Positions 16,679 to 27,691 of a stretch of 49,661 nucleotides of DNA are shown here, piece by piece (within the stretch, counting starts at the first letter, position 1; each line of letters opens with the position of its first letter). The notes beneath the pieces are model-generated. The model was given only the letters and a program-made list of their open reading frames with translations. It did not search any database and was not told the DNA's origin. This DNA comes from Colwellia psychrerythraea (GTDB lineage Bacteria > Pseudomonadota > Gammaproteobacteria > Enterobacterales > Alteromonadaceae): contig MAAF01000006.1 in the NCBI GenBank assembly GCA_002163005.1, forward strand, positions 1 through 49,661. Reading direction: 5' to 3'. The translations under genes were made by a program, and so were the position numbers.

Positions 16679-19600
16679 ATGCTTCCCCATATTAGCCATA
16701 AAAATCATCTTCCTCCTTTATATGACGATTTTATTAGTTCATTAAAAGACAAAAACTTTACTGGTGATATTAATGCCAGTTACAGCGCGAGACTATCAGT
16801 CGCAACTGACAACAGCATTTATCAGCAGTTGCCGCAATTGGTTATTCACCCACGTACCAAAGCCGATATTGTTTTACTGGCTAAAACAGCCAGTAATGAG
16901 CAATATCTCAGTATCAAGTTCAGCGCACGCGGCGGCGGTACTGGCACTAACGGACAAAGCTTAACACCGGGTGTTGTGGTTGATTTATCTAAATACATGA
17001 ATAAAGTATTAGAGATTAATGTTGAGGAAAAGTGGGTACGTGTCGAAGCTGGCGTGGTTAAAGACCAACTAAATGATTATTTACGTCCGCATGGTTTTTT
17101 CTTTGCCCCTGATCTCTCTACTTCAAACAGAGCCACTGTTGGCGGTATGATCAATACCGATGCTTCTGGGCAAGGCTCGTTAGTTTACGGAAAAACGTCT
17201 AACCATGTTTTAGCCCTAGAGTCGGTACTTGCTAACGGTGAAGTATTAAATACTGAGCCTATGACGTTAGCGCAAGCAAAAGACTTAGCTGAGCAAAGTA
17301 CTCTTGATGGCAATAATCATGGAGAAACTAATACAAGCTCACATTCAACTTCCCATGCAAGGATTATGGCGCAAGTACTTAGCTCATGTATTGAAAATCG
17401 CGACTTGGTGTTAAAGACATTTCCACGATTAAATCGTTTTTTAACCGGTTATGATTTAGAGAACGTATTAAAAACGAACGATGATGGTGACATTACCGGC
17501 GTTGATTTATCACGCTTGATCACTGGCTCTGAAGGTTCATTAGCGTTTGTCTGCGAAGCAAAGTTAAACATTAATCCTATTCGTGTCGCTAAAACACTGA
17601 TTAATATCAAATACGATAGTTTTGATTCTGCACTTCGTCATTCTCCTGCGTTGGTTGAAGCCAAGGCAACGTCAGTAGAAACGATAGATTCAAGGGTATT
17701 AAACCTTGCGAAGCAAGATATTGTTTGGCATAGCGTCAGTGATTTAATCACTGACGTGCCAGGTAAAGTAATGGATGGTATTAACGTTGTTGAATATAAC
17801 GGCGATAGCATTGCAGGTTTAGCAGATCAGGTTGCCGTGCTTACGTCAGGCCTTGATGAGTTAATAAGTAATTCATCTGAGAGCTCTTTATCAAATAGGG
17901 GCGTCATTGGTTATCAAGTAACGTCAGATCTTGCCAGTATTAACAAAATTTATGCGATGCGTAAAAAAGCGGTTGGTTTGTTGGGGAAAGCCGAAGGCAG
18001 TCAAAAACCGTTAGCCTTTGCCGAAGATACGGCTGTTCCGCCAGAAAACCTTGCTGATTATATTAGTGAATTTCGCGCGCTACTTGATGGTTATGAATTA
18101 AATTATGGTATGTTTGGTCATGTCGATGCAGGAGTATTACATGTACGCCCGGCACTTGATATGTGCGATCCTGAGCAAGAAAAATTATTGCGTGTTATAT
18201 CCGATGAGGTCGTTAAACTAACCGCCAAATATGGTGGTCTTATGTGGGGCGAACATGGCAAGGGCTATCGTAGTGAATATGGGCCTGAATTTTTTGGTGA
18301 GCACTTATTTAACGAACTTAGAAAAATAAAAGCGGCCTTTGACCCGCTTAATAAAATGAATCCAGGTAAAATTTGTACACCGTTTGATTCTAGCGAGCAA
18401 TTAGTTAGCGTTGATGATACCAAACGCGGCACCTTCGATAGACAAATCCCTGTGACGGTTAAAGAATCATTTATTGCTGCCATGGATTGTAATGGCAACG
18501 GTTTATGTTTTAACTATGATGCTGATAGCCCAATGTGTCCATCGAGCAAAATTACCCGTGATAGACGTCACTCTCCCAAAGGTCGTGCAGGTTTAATGCG
18601 AGAGTGGTTACGTTTATTAGAGAAGCAGGGTGTTGATATTCTTAAATTAGAAGACAACATTAATGCATCGAAAAGTATTTGGTCGGTTAAAGAAATACTA
18701 ACCAATGCCGCTAATAAACTTCGTATTAATTTTATTAGTAAACCGCAACAAGATGAAAATGGTAATGGTGACTTCTCTCATGAAGTGATGGAGGCAATGC
18801 AAGGTTGTTTAGCGTGTAAAGCGTGTGCGAGCCAATGTCCTATTAAAGTTGATGTGCCCGATTTTAGGTCACGTTTTATCAATATATATTACTCTCGTTA
18901 TTCAAGACCATTAAAAGATCACCTAGTTGCTAACGTGGAGATACTTGCGCCATTAATGGCTAAAGCACCTAAAATCGTTAACGCGGTGCTTAACACTAAG
19001 ATCTACGACAAACTATCAGCCAAAACGATTGGTTATGTTAATACGCCTTTACTTTCTGTACCCACCTTGAAAAAACAAGTGAAAAAAGCAGGTTTTTCTG
19101 GTTTTGATTTAAGTAAATTACAGGGATTAACCACACAGCAACGCAAAGGTTATGTACTGATAGTGCAAGACCCTTTCACCTCGTTTTATGATGCTACTAC
19201 GGTAGAAAGTATGATGAGTTTGATTAAAAAATTGGGCTTAGAGCCTATTTTATTACCCTTTAAACCCAATGGTAAGGCGCAACATGTTAAAGGATTTTTA
19301 GCACGTTTCGCTAAAACAGCAAAATCAAGTAGTGACTTTTTAAACCAGCTTGCGGCACTTGATATTCCTATGGTGGGAATGGATGCTTCAATGGTATTGT
19401 GTTACCGCGATGAATACGCGAAAACCTTGCAAGACAAACGCGGTGACTTTTCGGTATTGCTTGCCCATGAGTGGTTATTAACTTTTATTGAAGAAGATAC
19501 GGTTTTTAAAGGGGCATTGGCTTCAACAGACGCGTCGACAGAGCTCTCAAAAGCTAAGGCCTTCAAACTCTTCTCACATTGCACAGAAAAAACTGCTTTA

Positions 19601-19882
19601 GTTAATAGTGAAAATGAATGGCAATCAATTTTCGACCACTTCGGTTTAGCCTTAGAAAAGGTCAGTGTTGGTTGTTGTGGAATGGCAGGCACTTATGGTC
19701 ATGAAAAAACGAACTTAGATAATTCTAAAGGTTTATTTGAGTTAAGCTGGCAGGCGAAGCTAGAAGCTTTAGCGAGTGAACAAGTATTAGCAACTGGCTT
19801 TTCTTGTCGTTCACAAGTGAAGCGTTTCAGTGATTTGAAAGCCAGACATCCTGTAGCAGCAATATTGGATTCTTTAAGCTGA
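16679..19882 (+). CDS. ydiJ: YdiJ-type FAD/Fe-S dehydrogenase (D-2-hydroxyacid/D-2-hydroxyglutarate type)
   Basis: A 1067-residue fusion enzyme resembling E. coli YdiJ (about 1018 residues), which oxidises D-2-hydroxyglutarate-like substrates (family knowledge). The N-terminal FAD-binding type 4 domain shows FSARGGGTGTNGQSL and ATVGGMINTDASGQG (about residues 80-165). The oxidase C-terminal domain includes MWGEHGKGYRSEY (about 522). Iron-sulfur motifs follow: CNGNGLCFNYDADSPMCP near 602 and CLACKACASQCPIKVDVP near 709. The end carries a CCG-type motif VGCCGMAGTYGHE near 997. It is transcribed alone. A strong 16-bp hairpin follows. Confidence 0.9.
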   Translation: MLPHISHKNHLPPLYDDFISSLKDKNFTGDINASYSARLSVATDNSIYQQLPQLVIHPRTKADIVLLAKTASNEQYLSIKFSARGGGTGTNGQSLTPGVVVDLSKYMNKVLEINVEEKWVRVEAGVVKDQLNDYLRPHGFFFAPDLSTSNRATVGGMINTDASGQGSLVYGKTSNHVLALESVLANGEVLNTEPMTLAQAKDLAEQSTLDGNNHGETNTSSHSTSHARIMAQVLSSCIENRDLVLKTFPRLNRFLTGYDLENVLKTNDDGDITGVDLSRLITGSEGSLAFVCEAKLNINPIRVAKTLINIKYDSFDSALRHSPALVEAKATSVETIDSRVLNLAKQDIVWHSVSDLITDVPGKVMDGINVVEYNGDSIAGLADQVAVLTSGLDELISNSSESSLSNRGVIGYQVTSDLASINKIYAMRKKAVGLLGKAEGSQKPLAFAEDTAVPPENLADYISEFRALLDGYELNYGMFGHVDAGVLHVRPALDMCDPEQEKLLRVISDEVVKLTAKYGGLMWGEHGKGYRSEYGPEFFGEHLFNELRKIKAAFDPLNKMNPGKICTPFDSSEQLVSVDDTKRGTFDRQIPVTVKESFIAAMDCNGNGLCFNYDADSPMCPSSKITRDRRHSPKGRAGLMREWLRLLEKQGVDILKLEDNINASKSIWSVKEILTNAANKLRINFISKPQQDENGNGDFSHEVMEAMQGCLACKACASQCPIKVDVPDFRSRFINIYYSRYSRPLKDHLVANVEILAPLMAKAPKIVNAVLNTKIYDKLSAKTIGYVNTPLLSVPTLKKQVKKAGFSGFDLSKLQGLTTQQRKGYVLIVQDPFTSFYDATTVESMMSLIKKLGLEPILLPFKPNGKAQHVKGFLARFAKTAKSSSDFLNQLAALDIPMVGMDASMVLCYRDEYAKTLQDKRGDFSVLLAHEWLLTFIEEDTVFKGALASTDASTELSKAKAFKLFSHCTEKTALVNSENEWQSIFDHFGLALEKVSVGCCGMAGTYGHEKTNLDNSKGLFELSWQAKLEALASEQVLATGFSCRSQVKRFSDLKARHPVAAILDSLS

Positions 19883-19907
19883 AAGTAAGTGTAAAACTAA
19901 AGTTAGG

Positions 19908-19945
19908 CACTTATTGAGCAAGACAATGATCTTGCTCAATAAGTG
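19908..19945 (+). terminator. Strong hairpin after the YdiJ-type gene
   Basis: A perfect 16-bp stem (CACTTATTGAGCAAGA/TCTTGCTCAATAAGTG) with a 6-base loop starts 26 bases past the stop codon. The T-run expected of an intrinsic terminator is missing, so it may be a mRNA-stabilising hairpin or a factor-assisted terminator. Confidence 0.55.
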
Positions 19946-20005
19946 ATGATGTTTAATGTTGATATATTGTCTTTGTATTATTTTTAACATTTTACAGAGT
20001 AACTT

Positions 20006-20257
20006 ATGACAGAGAAACGCTTAGTTCTACTATTGAAAATTTCTATTTGCATTGGCATATCTCTGATTCTGCTAGGGATTTATTTACACTCATTTAGTGG
20101 TTATATGGAGTCACTCGGCGTAACAGGCATTATTATTAGTGCTATGTGTATTGCCTTTGGCTTGGTATTTTCCTTACCGACAAAAATGTATCTGACCTTT
20201 CTTTTAGTTAAACGTGAAAGCGAAGCAAAAGATCAATCAAGAGAAAGTAATAATTAA
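20006..20257 (+). CDS. Small two-helix membrane protein, unknown function
   Basis: An 83-residue protein not assigned to a named family. A short basic N-terminus is followed by two transmembrane segments (about residues 8-26 and 38-58) and a charged C-terminal tail rich in Lys, Glu, Ser and Asn. The Lys/Arg distribution suggests that both termini are cytoplasmic. The ribosome-binding site (ACAGAGTAACTT before the ATG) is weak. It stands between the YdiJ-type gene and pheS with long gaps on both sides, so it is probably monocistronic. Confidence 0.6.
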   Translation: MTEKRLVLLLKISICIGISLILLGIYLHSFSGYMESLGVTGIIISAMCIAFGLVFSLPTKMYLTFLLVKRESEAKDQSRESNN

Positions 20258-21581
<1,324 letters not shown>

Positions 21582-21592
21582 GAAAACTCATA

Positions 21593-24016
21593 ATGAAATT
21601 TAGTGAATCTTGGTTACGTGAGTGGGTTAATCCTGCACTTTCTTCTGATGATTTAGCGCATCAAATAACAATGGCTGGCTTAGAGGTTGACGGTGTTGAT
21701 CCGGTAGCAGGCGAGTTTAGTGGCGTTGTTATTGGTGAAGTGGTTGAATGTGGGCCACACCCTGATGCTGATAAGTTGCAAGTTACAAAAATTAGTTTAG
21801 GCGATTACAGTTCTACTACAGTAGAAAAAGGCGAGTTAGTTGATATCGTTTGTGGTGCTAAAAACTGTCGTCTAGGTTTAAAAGTTGCGGTTGCAACGGT
21901 GGGCGCAGTATTACCTGGCGACTTTAAAATTAAGAAAGCAAAATTACGTGGTGTTCCATCTTTTGGTATGTTGTGTAGTGAATCTGAAATTGGTTTAGCC
22001 GACGATTCAGATGGCATTATGGAATTAGCAAGTGATGCGCCATTAGGTCAATGTGTCCGTGAATATTTAGATTTAAATGACGTTACTATTGACGTTGATT
22101 TAACGGCTAACCGTGGTGATTGTTTAGGCCTTAAAGGTTTAGCACGAGAAGTAGGTGTGTTGAACTCTTTAGAAGTTACCGAACCAACAATTACGGTAGC
22201 AGTTCCAACAATTGATGATGCGATTACCATTAACATTGATGCTGGTGAGGCATGTCCTCGTTATTTGGGTCGTGTTATCAAGGGTATTAACCCTAACGCA
22301 ACGACGCCACTTTGGATGGTAGAAAAGCTTCGTCGTTGTGGCACTCGTTCAATAGACCCTGTTGTTGATGTAACTAACTACATCTTACTTGAATTGGGTC
22401 ATCCAATGCATGCTTTCGATTTAGCAAAGCTAGAAGGTGGCATTAACGTACGTTTCGCTAATAAAGACGAAAAATTAACGTTATTAGATGAAAACGAAGT
22501 CACATTAAAAGAAGGTACTTTAGTTATTGCTGATGAGAACAAAGCATTAGCCATGGCAGGTATCTTTGGTGGGCTTGAATCAGGTGTTACCAATAACACC
22601 ACTGATATATTTTTAGAAAGTGCATTTTTTGCACCGTTAGCTATCTTAGGTAAAGCACGTCAATACGGCTTACATACAGACTCTTCACATCGTTATGAAC
22701 GTGGTATAGACCCAACGTTACAGCATGATGCAATGGAGCGAGCGACTGAATTATTACTAACCATTGTTGGTGGTCATGCAGGTCCTGTTGTTGAAGCTAA
22801 ATCTGATGCAGATATTCCACAAACAAAAGACGTAAACTTGCGTCGTAAAATGTTAGATAGTCGTATTGGTCATCACATTGAAGATGCACAAGTGAGTGAA
22901 ATTCTTACGCGTCTTGGTTTTACTGTAACGACTACAGGTGAAGGCGTAGCTAAGGTATGGCAAGTGATTGTGCCGGCTTACCGTTTTGATATTAAAATTG
23001 AAGTTGATTTAATTGAAGAAGTTGCCCGTATTTTTGGCTATAACAATATTCCAAATACTGCACCAAAAGCTACCTTGAAAATGTGTGAGCAAAAAGAAGC
23101 TAACCTTTCTTTATCAAACCTAAAACAAACATTAGTTAATCGTGATTACCAAGAAGCAATCACCTACAGTTTTGTTGATCCGAAAGTACAAGCCTTATTG
23201 CACCCTGGACAAGAGGTGATGACGTTACCACACCCAATTTCTTCTGAAATGTCGGTAATGCGTCTAAGTTTATGGACCGGTTTGTTACAGTCGATGGTTT
23301 ACAATCAAAATCGTCAGCAAGGCCGAATTCGTTTATTTGAAACTGGCTTGCGTTTTGTTCCAGATGAAAATGCAGAAAACGGTGTTCGTCAACAAAATAT
23401 GATTGCGGGTGTTATTAGTGGTCTTCGTGTTGATGAACATTGGAGCATGGAAAAAGCGGCAACCGACTTTTATGACATTAAAGGTGATGTTGAAGCTTTA
23501 TTGGCACTGACTTGTGATGCACAAGGTTATGAGTTTTCAAAAGCTGAAGTTGATGCTTTACATCCGGGTCAAACGGCACAAATTACTAAAAATGGCGTTT
23601 TTGTCGGTTGTGTTGGCACCTTACATCCTGAATTAGAAAGAAAATTAGGCTTAAACGGTCGCACATTAATTTTCGAACTATTATTGTCTGAAGTCTTAGT
23701 GCAAAAAATCCCTGAAGCCAGCGACATATCTCGCTTTCCTGCCAATCGCCGCGACCTAGCGATAGTAGTAAAAGAGGATGTTGATGCAAAAAATGTCTTA
23801 CAACTTATTGAAAAGGTTGGCGGAAATTATTTAATTGATCTAAACTTATTTGATGTATACCAAGGTCAAGGCATTGATGACGGTTTTAAGAGTCTAGCCA
23901 TCGCCTTAGTATTACAAGATACCAGTAAAACTCTTGAAGAAAAAGACATCACTGATGTCATTGATAGAGTTGTTGCAACATTAAAAACAGAACTAAATGC
24001 ATCACTGAGGGACTAA
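21593..24016 (+). CDS. pheT: Phenylalanyl-tRNA synthetase beta subunit
   Basis: Structural and editing subunit of phenylalanyl-tRNA synthetase, 807 residues (E. coli 795). It begins [20 protein letters not shown]. It has an N-terminal tRNA-binding OB domain ([19 protein letters not shown], about residues 50-68), B3/B4 editing domains ([20 protein letters not shown] near 258), a B5 region ([19 protein letters not shown] near 467), a core with class II-like fold, and a C-terminal ferredoxin-fold anticodon domain ([17 protein letters not shown] near 713). It sits between pheS and ihfA, 3 bases before the latter, and is preceded by AGGAAAA. Confidence 0.98.
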   Translation: MKFSESWLREWVNPALSSDDLAHQITMAGLEVDGVDPVAGEFSGVVIGEVVECGPHPDADKLQVTKISLGDYSSTTVEKGELVDIVCGAKNCRLGLKVAVATVGAVLPGDFKIKKAKLRGVPSFGMLCSESEIGLADDSDGIMELASDAPLGQCVREYLDLNDVTIDVDLTANRGDCLGLKGLAREVGVLNSLEVTEPTITVAVPTIDDAITINIDAGEACPRYLGRVIKGINPNATTPLWMVEKLRRCGTRSIDPVVDVTNYILLELGHPMHAFDLAKLEGGINVRFANKDEKLTLLDENEVTLKEGTLVIADENKALAMAGIFGGLESGVTNNTTDIFLESAFFAPLAILGKARQYGLHTDSSHRYERGIDPTLQHDAMERATELLLTIVGGHAGPVVEAKSDADIPQTKDVNLRRKMLDSRIGHHIEDAQVSEILTRLGFTVTTTGEGVAKVWQVIVPAYRFDIKIEVDLIEEVARIFGYNNIPNTAPKATLKMCEQKEANLSLSNLKQTLVNRDYQEAITYSFVDPKVQALLHPGQEVMTLPHPISSEMSVMRLSLWTGLLQSMVYNQNRQQGRIRLFETGLRFVPDENAENGVRQQNMIAGVISGLRVDEHWSMEKAATDFYDIKGDVEALLALTCDAQGYEFSKAEVDALHPGQTAQITKNGVFVGCVGTLHPELERKLGLNGRTLIFELLLSEVLVQKIPEASDISRFPANRRDLAIVVKEDVDAKNVLQLIEKVGGNYLIDLNLFDVYQGQGIDDGFKSLAIALVLQDTSKTLEEKDITDVIDRVVATLKTELNASLRD

Positions 24017-24019
24017 GCA

Positions 24020-24313
24020 ATGGCGCTTACCAAAGCAGAAGTAGCAGAACATTTATTTGAAAAAGTTGGGCTGAGCAAGCGCGACGCAAAAGACATGGTT
24101 GAAATATTTTTTGAAGAAATTCGCGAAACCTTAGAAAGCGGTGATCAAGTTAAGCTTTCAGGTTTTGGTAATTTCGACCTACGTCTAAAAAGCGAGCGTC
24201 CTGGCCGTAATCCTAAAACGGGTGAAGATATTCCAATTTCTGCCCGCAAAGTGGTTACCTTTAGACCAGGCCAAAAACTGAAAAGCCGTGTTGAAGACGG
24301 AAATAGTGACTAA
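24020..24313 (+). CDS. ihfA: Integration host factor alpha subunit
   Basis: A 97-residue DNA-bending protein of the HU/IHF family. It forms a heterodimer with IhfB and serves in recombination, replication and transcription of many operons. The DNA-binding arm reads [20 protein letters not shown], with the intercalating Pro in the expected place, and [12 protein letters not shown] follows. Length and N-terminus ([20 protein letters not shown]) are typical of IhfA rather than HU. GAGGGA precedes the start, and only three bases separate it from pheT, so it is cotranscribed with pheST. A bidirectional terminator follows. Confidence 0.97.
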   Translation: MALTKAEVAEHLFEKVGLSKRDAKDMVEIFFEEIRETLESGDQVKLSGFGNFDLRLKSERPGRNPKTGEDIPISARKVVTFRPGQKLKSRVEDGNSD

Positions 24314-24436
24314 TAAATAAAGCGACTAAAATAAGGAATGTTAATTTCGCTAAATTTAGCTGAGTAATTTTATTATTCAGTTTAACTTCCTTATTCTGTA
24401 GGTGACTCAGTACTTGTTAAAATAAAGTAAAATAAC

Positions 24437-24472
24437 AAAACCCGTATTAGTGGAAGCTAATACGGGTTTTTT
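24437..24472. terminator. Bidirectional intrinsic terminator between ihfA and batD
   Basis: A 14-bp stem (AAAACCCGTATTAG / CTAATACGGGTTTT) with a 6-base loop and T-runs on both strands ends the converging pheST-ihfA and bat operons. Confidence 0.9.
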
Positions 24473-24526
24473 ATGGGCTAAAATAAGAGTAAAGGGTGGA
24501 GGAGCACTGGCTAATGATTAACGGCC

Positions 24527-25930
24527 TTAATCACTGTTAAGGTTGATGCGCTCTTTAGGAGTAAAATTAGCTGCATCCTCTTTTTTAGATATACTAGCGT
24601 CAATTTTACTAATTAATACCTTAGCATCGCTTACAGAAAAGCTTAACGGTATGTTTTCTGTGTTGCTTTCATAGAAAGCTAATTGATTTAATGTAACAGC
24701 TTGCGAGTAACCTGCTGCCAATGTTTGTTTATTTTGAAATACTGCATATTGGTAGAGGTATTGCGTTGCAATTAAGTAATTCTTGTTGGTTACGGCATTT
24801 AAAAATTCACTACGTAGTAACCTCTGTTCGCGTTTAGTGACTTTGTTATACAAAGCGAATAAATAATGACGCTTTATGAACCCTAGCGAGGTAAATATTA
24901 GTAACACTATAATGATGACTGAGTTGATTACCGATTTAATAGTGAAGTTATTAAACGACGTTAACGCATTAGCTGTACTAATTTTGCTTAAGCCCCCGTC
25001 AGAAACTGTCCATGCGGATGATGGAATTAACAAATACTCAAGTGTATTGGTTTGACTATTCCACCAGTAGATAACTTGCTCATCGATTACATAACGTCCA
25101 GGCTTTTCAAAAATATAAGTAAAAGACTCTATACGAGTGCCTAATAACGTACCACGATTAGACTTATCAAAGACTTGTGCGGGTTTGTGATAAATACTGA
25201 CTCCATCTAACGTTGCTTTATCACTCACCACCTTATTATCCGTCGATTTATCATTCGCTGTTAGGCTAGCTGCGACTAAATTATTGGCTACTAAGTTTAT
25301 TGGTTTTATCATCATTGCCGGTGTGTCATTGGCGGTAATTGTTATAGTCTGCGTGATGGCTTCGCCTATCGCATAGTTTTTTTCTTCATCGAATTGCCCA
25401 TCAACGTTTAGCGTTACCTGTGGCGATACGATGAAATTTTCAATACCTTCAAGCGCTTTAGGTAATTCAATATTAAAACTACTTTCTTGGGTACTAAGTT
25501 CGCCGCTGACTATGCCATCGTGTTCTGTATTAACGGAGATATCGACATGAATTGGATCAATTTGATAAGCGCCGGATACCGTAGGATATAGGGTGATTTC
25601 ATGGGTTTGTGTTGCCCACGTTTGACCTTTGATGCGTTTGCTACCATTTATTGTTGTAATATTGTTTGCCTGCATCACGACATTTTTCAAGGTGAAATGC
25701 TGAATTTGACTACCCGTAGCAAACCATCGGTCTGTCGATACTTCGATCGCGAGTATTAGTGCTTGTCCGACTATTTGTTGTTCTTTGTGATTGACCTTCA
25801 AGTCAATCGTTAACTTACCTTGATTAACTAAATCTTCTATATTTTGTGCCGCTGTCGCGGTTGGTATTACCGTTAGCTGACAAATTAGAATAATGTATGT
25901 GAGTAGAGCAATAAATTTTCTATTCATCAT
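24527..25930 (-). CDS. batD: BatD-like membrane protein
   Basis: A protein of about 467 residues with an N-terminal signal peptide ending near TATAA, a large extracytoplasmic region of beta-rich repeats (about residues 35-320), one transmembrane helix near residues 335-353 (SVIIIVLLIFTSLGF) and a cytoplasmic helical tail. This layout is that of BatD (aerotolerance) proteins. The start at 25930 has AAGGAG just upstream; the adjacent ATG at 25927 has better spacing and is equally possible. It ends the bat operon and overlaps the previous gene by about 11 bases. The exact function of the Bat complex is unsettled; envelope stress resistance and chaperone-like roles have been proposed. Confidence 0.82.
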   Translation of the reverse strand: MMNRKFIALLTYIILICQLTVIPTATAAQNIEDLVNQGKLTIDLKVNHKEQQIVGQALILAIEVSTDRWFATGSQIQHFTLKNVVMQANNITTINGSKRIKGQTWATQTHEITLYPTVSGAYQIDPIHVDISVNTEHDGIVSGELSTQESSFNIELPKALEGIENFIVSPQVTLNVDGQFDEEKNYAIGEAITQTITITANDTPAMMIKPINLVANNLVAASLTANDKSTDNKVVSDKATLDGVSIYHKPAQVFDKSNRGTLLGTRIESFTYIFEKPGRYVIDEQVIYWWNSQTNTLEYLLIPSSAWTVSDGGLSKISTANALTSFNNFTIKSVINSVIIIVLLIFTSLGFIKRHYLFALYNKVTKREQRLLRSEFLNAVTNKNYLIATQYLYQYAVFQNKQTLAAGYSQAVTLNQLAFYESNTENIPLSFSVSDAKVLISKIDASISKKEDAANFTPKERINLNSD

Positions 25931-26720
25931 TAACTCCTTTGCTCTCATCTTTATTATTATCTTTATCAGTCGTTATTTTTTTATTCTTTTCTTGATTAAC
26001 AATCTCTTGCTGCATATAAAATTTTTGAGATAAAAAATATGCTGGATTTTTTTGTACCTGTCTCAACCACATTTCATTTAAACTCGGGTCGAGCAGAAGT
26101 TGTTCTGCGCTGAGCTGTTCTATTTCTTGCTCTTTGGGGGCTACTTCACGTTCAGCGCCATCGCCCGTTTGTGGTTCGTCACCTAACTCTTTTATTGCCT
26201 CACCATCTTCTGCTTGTTGACTCGCAGATAAAAGGTTTACTTCATCAATAATAGCCTGAACGATTTTGATGTTAGTACTAGCGGCTAGGTTTTGTGGGGC
26301 AATCGCTAATATCTGTTGATATAAGTTGCGTGCATTTATGTATTCACGGCCATGAGCAAGGGCATTCGCTTTGGCTATTTGGCTTTCGATATCAGTAAAT
26401 TGACCATAAAGGGTAACCGCATTTTTATATTGCTCTGCACCATAACTGCTATAAGCTTGCCATTGTGTGCTTTTAAATGTGTTACTTGCCCGCTGGTAAT
26501 GTCCCAAGTTAAACAGTATTTGTCCTTGCTGATCACGGGTAAGCCAAAAATCAGCAAATTGCTGTGGTTTTACGTAGGCGAAAAGGCAACTTGCAATGAC
26601 TATTATGCTAATTAATACACTTTTATTAAGGTAACGTTTATTAAGATAACTCCGCTGATTGGTTTGTGCTGAAAAGTTAAACCACTGAGTTGTTATTAAT
26701 TTTACCATTGCAGAGTCCAT
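25920..26720 (-). CDS. batC: BatC-like TPR protein
   Basis: A 266-residue protein with one N-terminal transmembrane helix (about residues 32-48) and a TPR region with the family-typical LTRDQQGQILFNLGHYQRA and NALAHGREYINARNLYQQIL. A Glu/Gln/Asp-rich low-complexity segment follows (about 165-205), and the C-terminal tail is very rich in Lys, Asp and Asn. In many bacteria this TPR part is fused to BatB; here it is a separate gene overlapping batB by 19 bases. The tail probably faces the periplasm and could mediate contacts with BatA and BatB. Confidence 0.78.
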   Translation of the reverse strand: MDSAMVKLITTQWFNFSAQTNQRSYLNKRYLNKSVLISIIVIASCLFAYVKPQQFADFWLTRDQQGQILFNLGHYQRASNTFKSTQWQAYSSYGAEQYKNAVTLYGQFTDIESQIAKANALAHGREYINARNLYQQILAIAPQNLAASTNIKIVQAIIDEVNLLSASQQAEDGEAIKELGDEPQTGDGAEREVAPKEQEIEQLSAEQLLLDPSLNEMWLRQVQKNPAYFLSQKFYMQQEIVNQEKNKKITTDKDNNKDESKGVNDE

Positions 26721-27691
26721 CCTTTTCTAAACCATAACAAAAAAATACCCGCGACAACAAATACCATAGGGTAACCCGAGTCATGCCATGGCCTACTATT
26801 GTCATCAACAATAACAAGATTGTGCTTAATATAATTATTAACGCGGTTAACATCACTGTTGTCATCACTCATTAATATCAGACGACCATTACTCTCACTC
26901 GTTAATGCTTTTAACTGCTCAAGTTGCAAAGGAATGATATCAGTAGTTAATGCTGCTGATTCTTCCTCTGATTGTGTTGATTTTCCTATGCCCCAAACAA
27001 GCAACTGCGCCCCTTGTTTGTCAAAAAACTCTTTAAAACTCTTTACCGTATTACCGGTTGCGCCATCACCTATTAATAAAACAGTGCCGGGCACGTTAGA
27101 AGTCGCTAATAAATTATCGGCTAAAGGGATAATAGCTTCTGGTAACTTACCGGAAACAGGCATAACCTTTTCATTTAACGCATCAAGAAAGTGGCGGATC
27201 ATTTCTCTGTCATTGGTTATTGGCATTACCACATGTGCACTGCCAGCAAAGGCAATGAGCGCTGTTTTACTATCGCCCCTGAGTTCAAGTAACTCGATAA
27301 TCTTTTGTTTTGCGCGTAATAACCTTGATGGCTGCACGTCACCTTGCTCCATGGTTTTAGATACATCAAGCGCAATGATAAGTGCTGCATTATTCTCACT
27401 AAAAGGCGAGGGTTGTTGTTGCCAAGTAGGGCCCATTAGCACAATGCAAAGCGGGATCGCTAAGATTAAGGACATTTTTTGTGGAGACAACCAATTGTTA
27501 TTATTACCGCTCACCGTTAGGTGAGACAATATTTGAGCAGACATCAAAGATCGCCATTGCGCTAAACTATCATCGCGTAATGAAAAGGCGCGAATGATGT
27601 AAACAATACTGATGAATGCCAGCAACCAATAAGGGCGCAGAAAATGAAAGTGCTGCATGTTATCAAAAAATAGTGAGATATCATCAATCAT
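26702..27691 (-). CDS. batB: BatB-like von Willebrand factor A protein
   Basis: A 329-residue membrane protein. Two N-terminal helices (near residues 18-34 and 69-85) are followed by a VWA domain, with the MIDAS motif ALDVSKTM near residues 109-116 and a C-terminal transmembrane helix (near 305-321). The MIDAS loop is D-x-S-x-T, where D-x-S-x-S is standard, so metal binding should still be possible. It overlaps batA by four bases (ATGA). BatA and BatB are thought to form a membrane complex. Confidence 0.85.
   Translation of the reverse strand: MIDDISLFFDNMQHFHFLRPYWLLAFISIVYIIRAFSLRDDSLAQWRSLMSAQILSHLTVSGNNNNWLSPQKMSLILAIPLCIVLMGPTWQQQPSPFSENNAALIIALDVSKTMEQGDVQPSRLLRAKQKIIELLELRGDSKTALIAFAGSAHVVMPITNDREMIRHFLDALNEKVMPVSGKLPEAIIPLADNLLATSNVPGTVLLIGDGATGNTVKSFKEFFDKQGAQLLVWGIGKSTQSEEESAALTTDIIPLQLEQLKALTSESNGRLILMSDDNSDVNRVNNYIKHNLVIVDDNSRPWHDSGYPMVFVVAGIFLLWFRKGWTLQW

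Noticed and set aside
26859..27524. A 221-codon open frame antisense to batB
   Set aside because: It lies entirely within a clear VWA gene in an overlapping operon; its Ser/Leu-rich composition is typical of a shadow of a coding strand.
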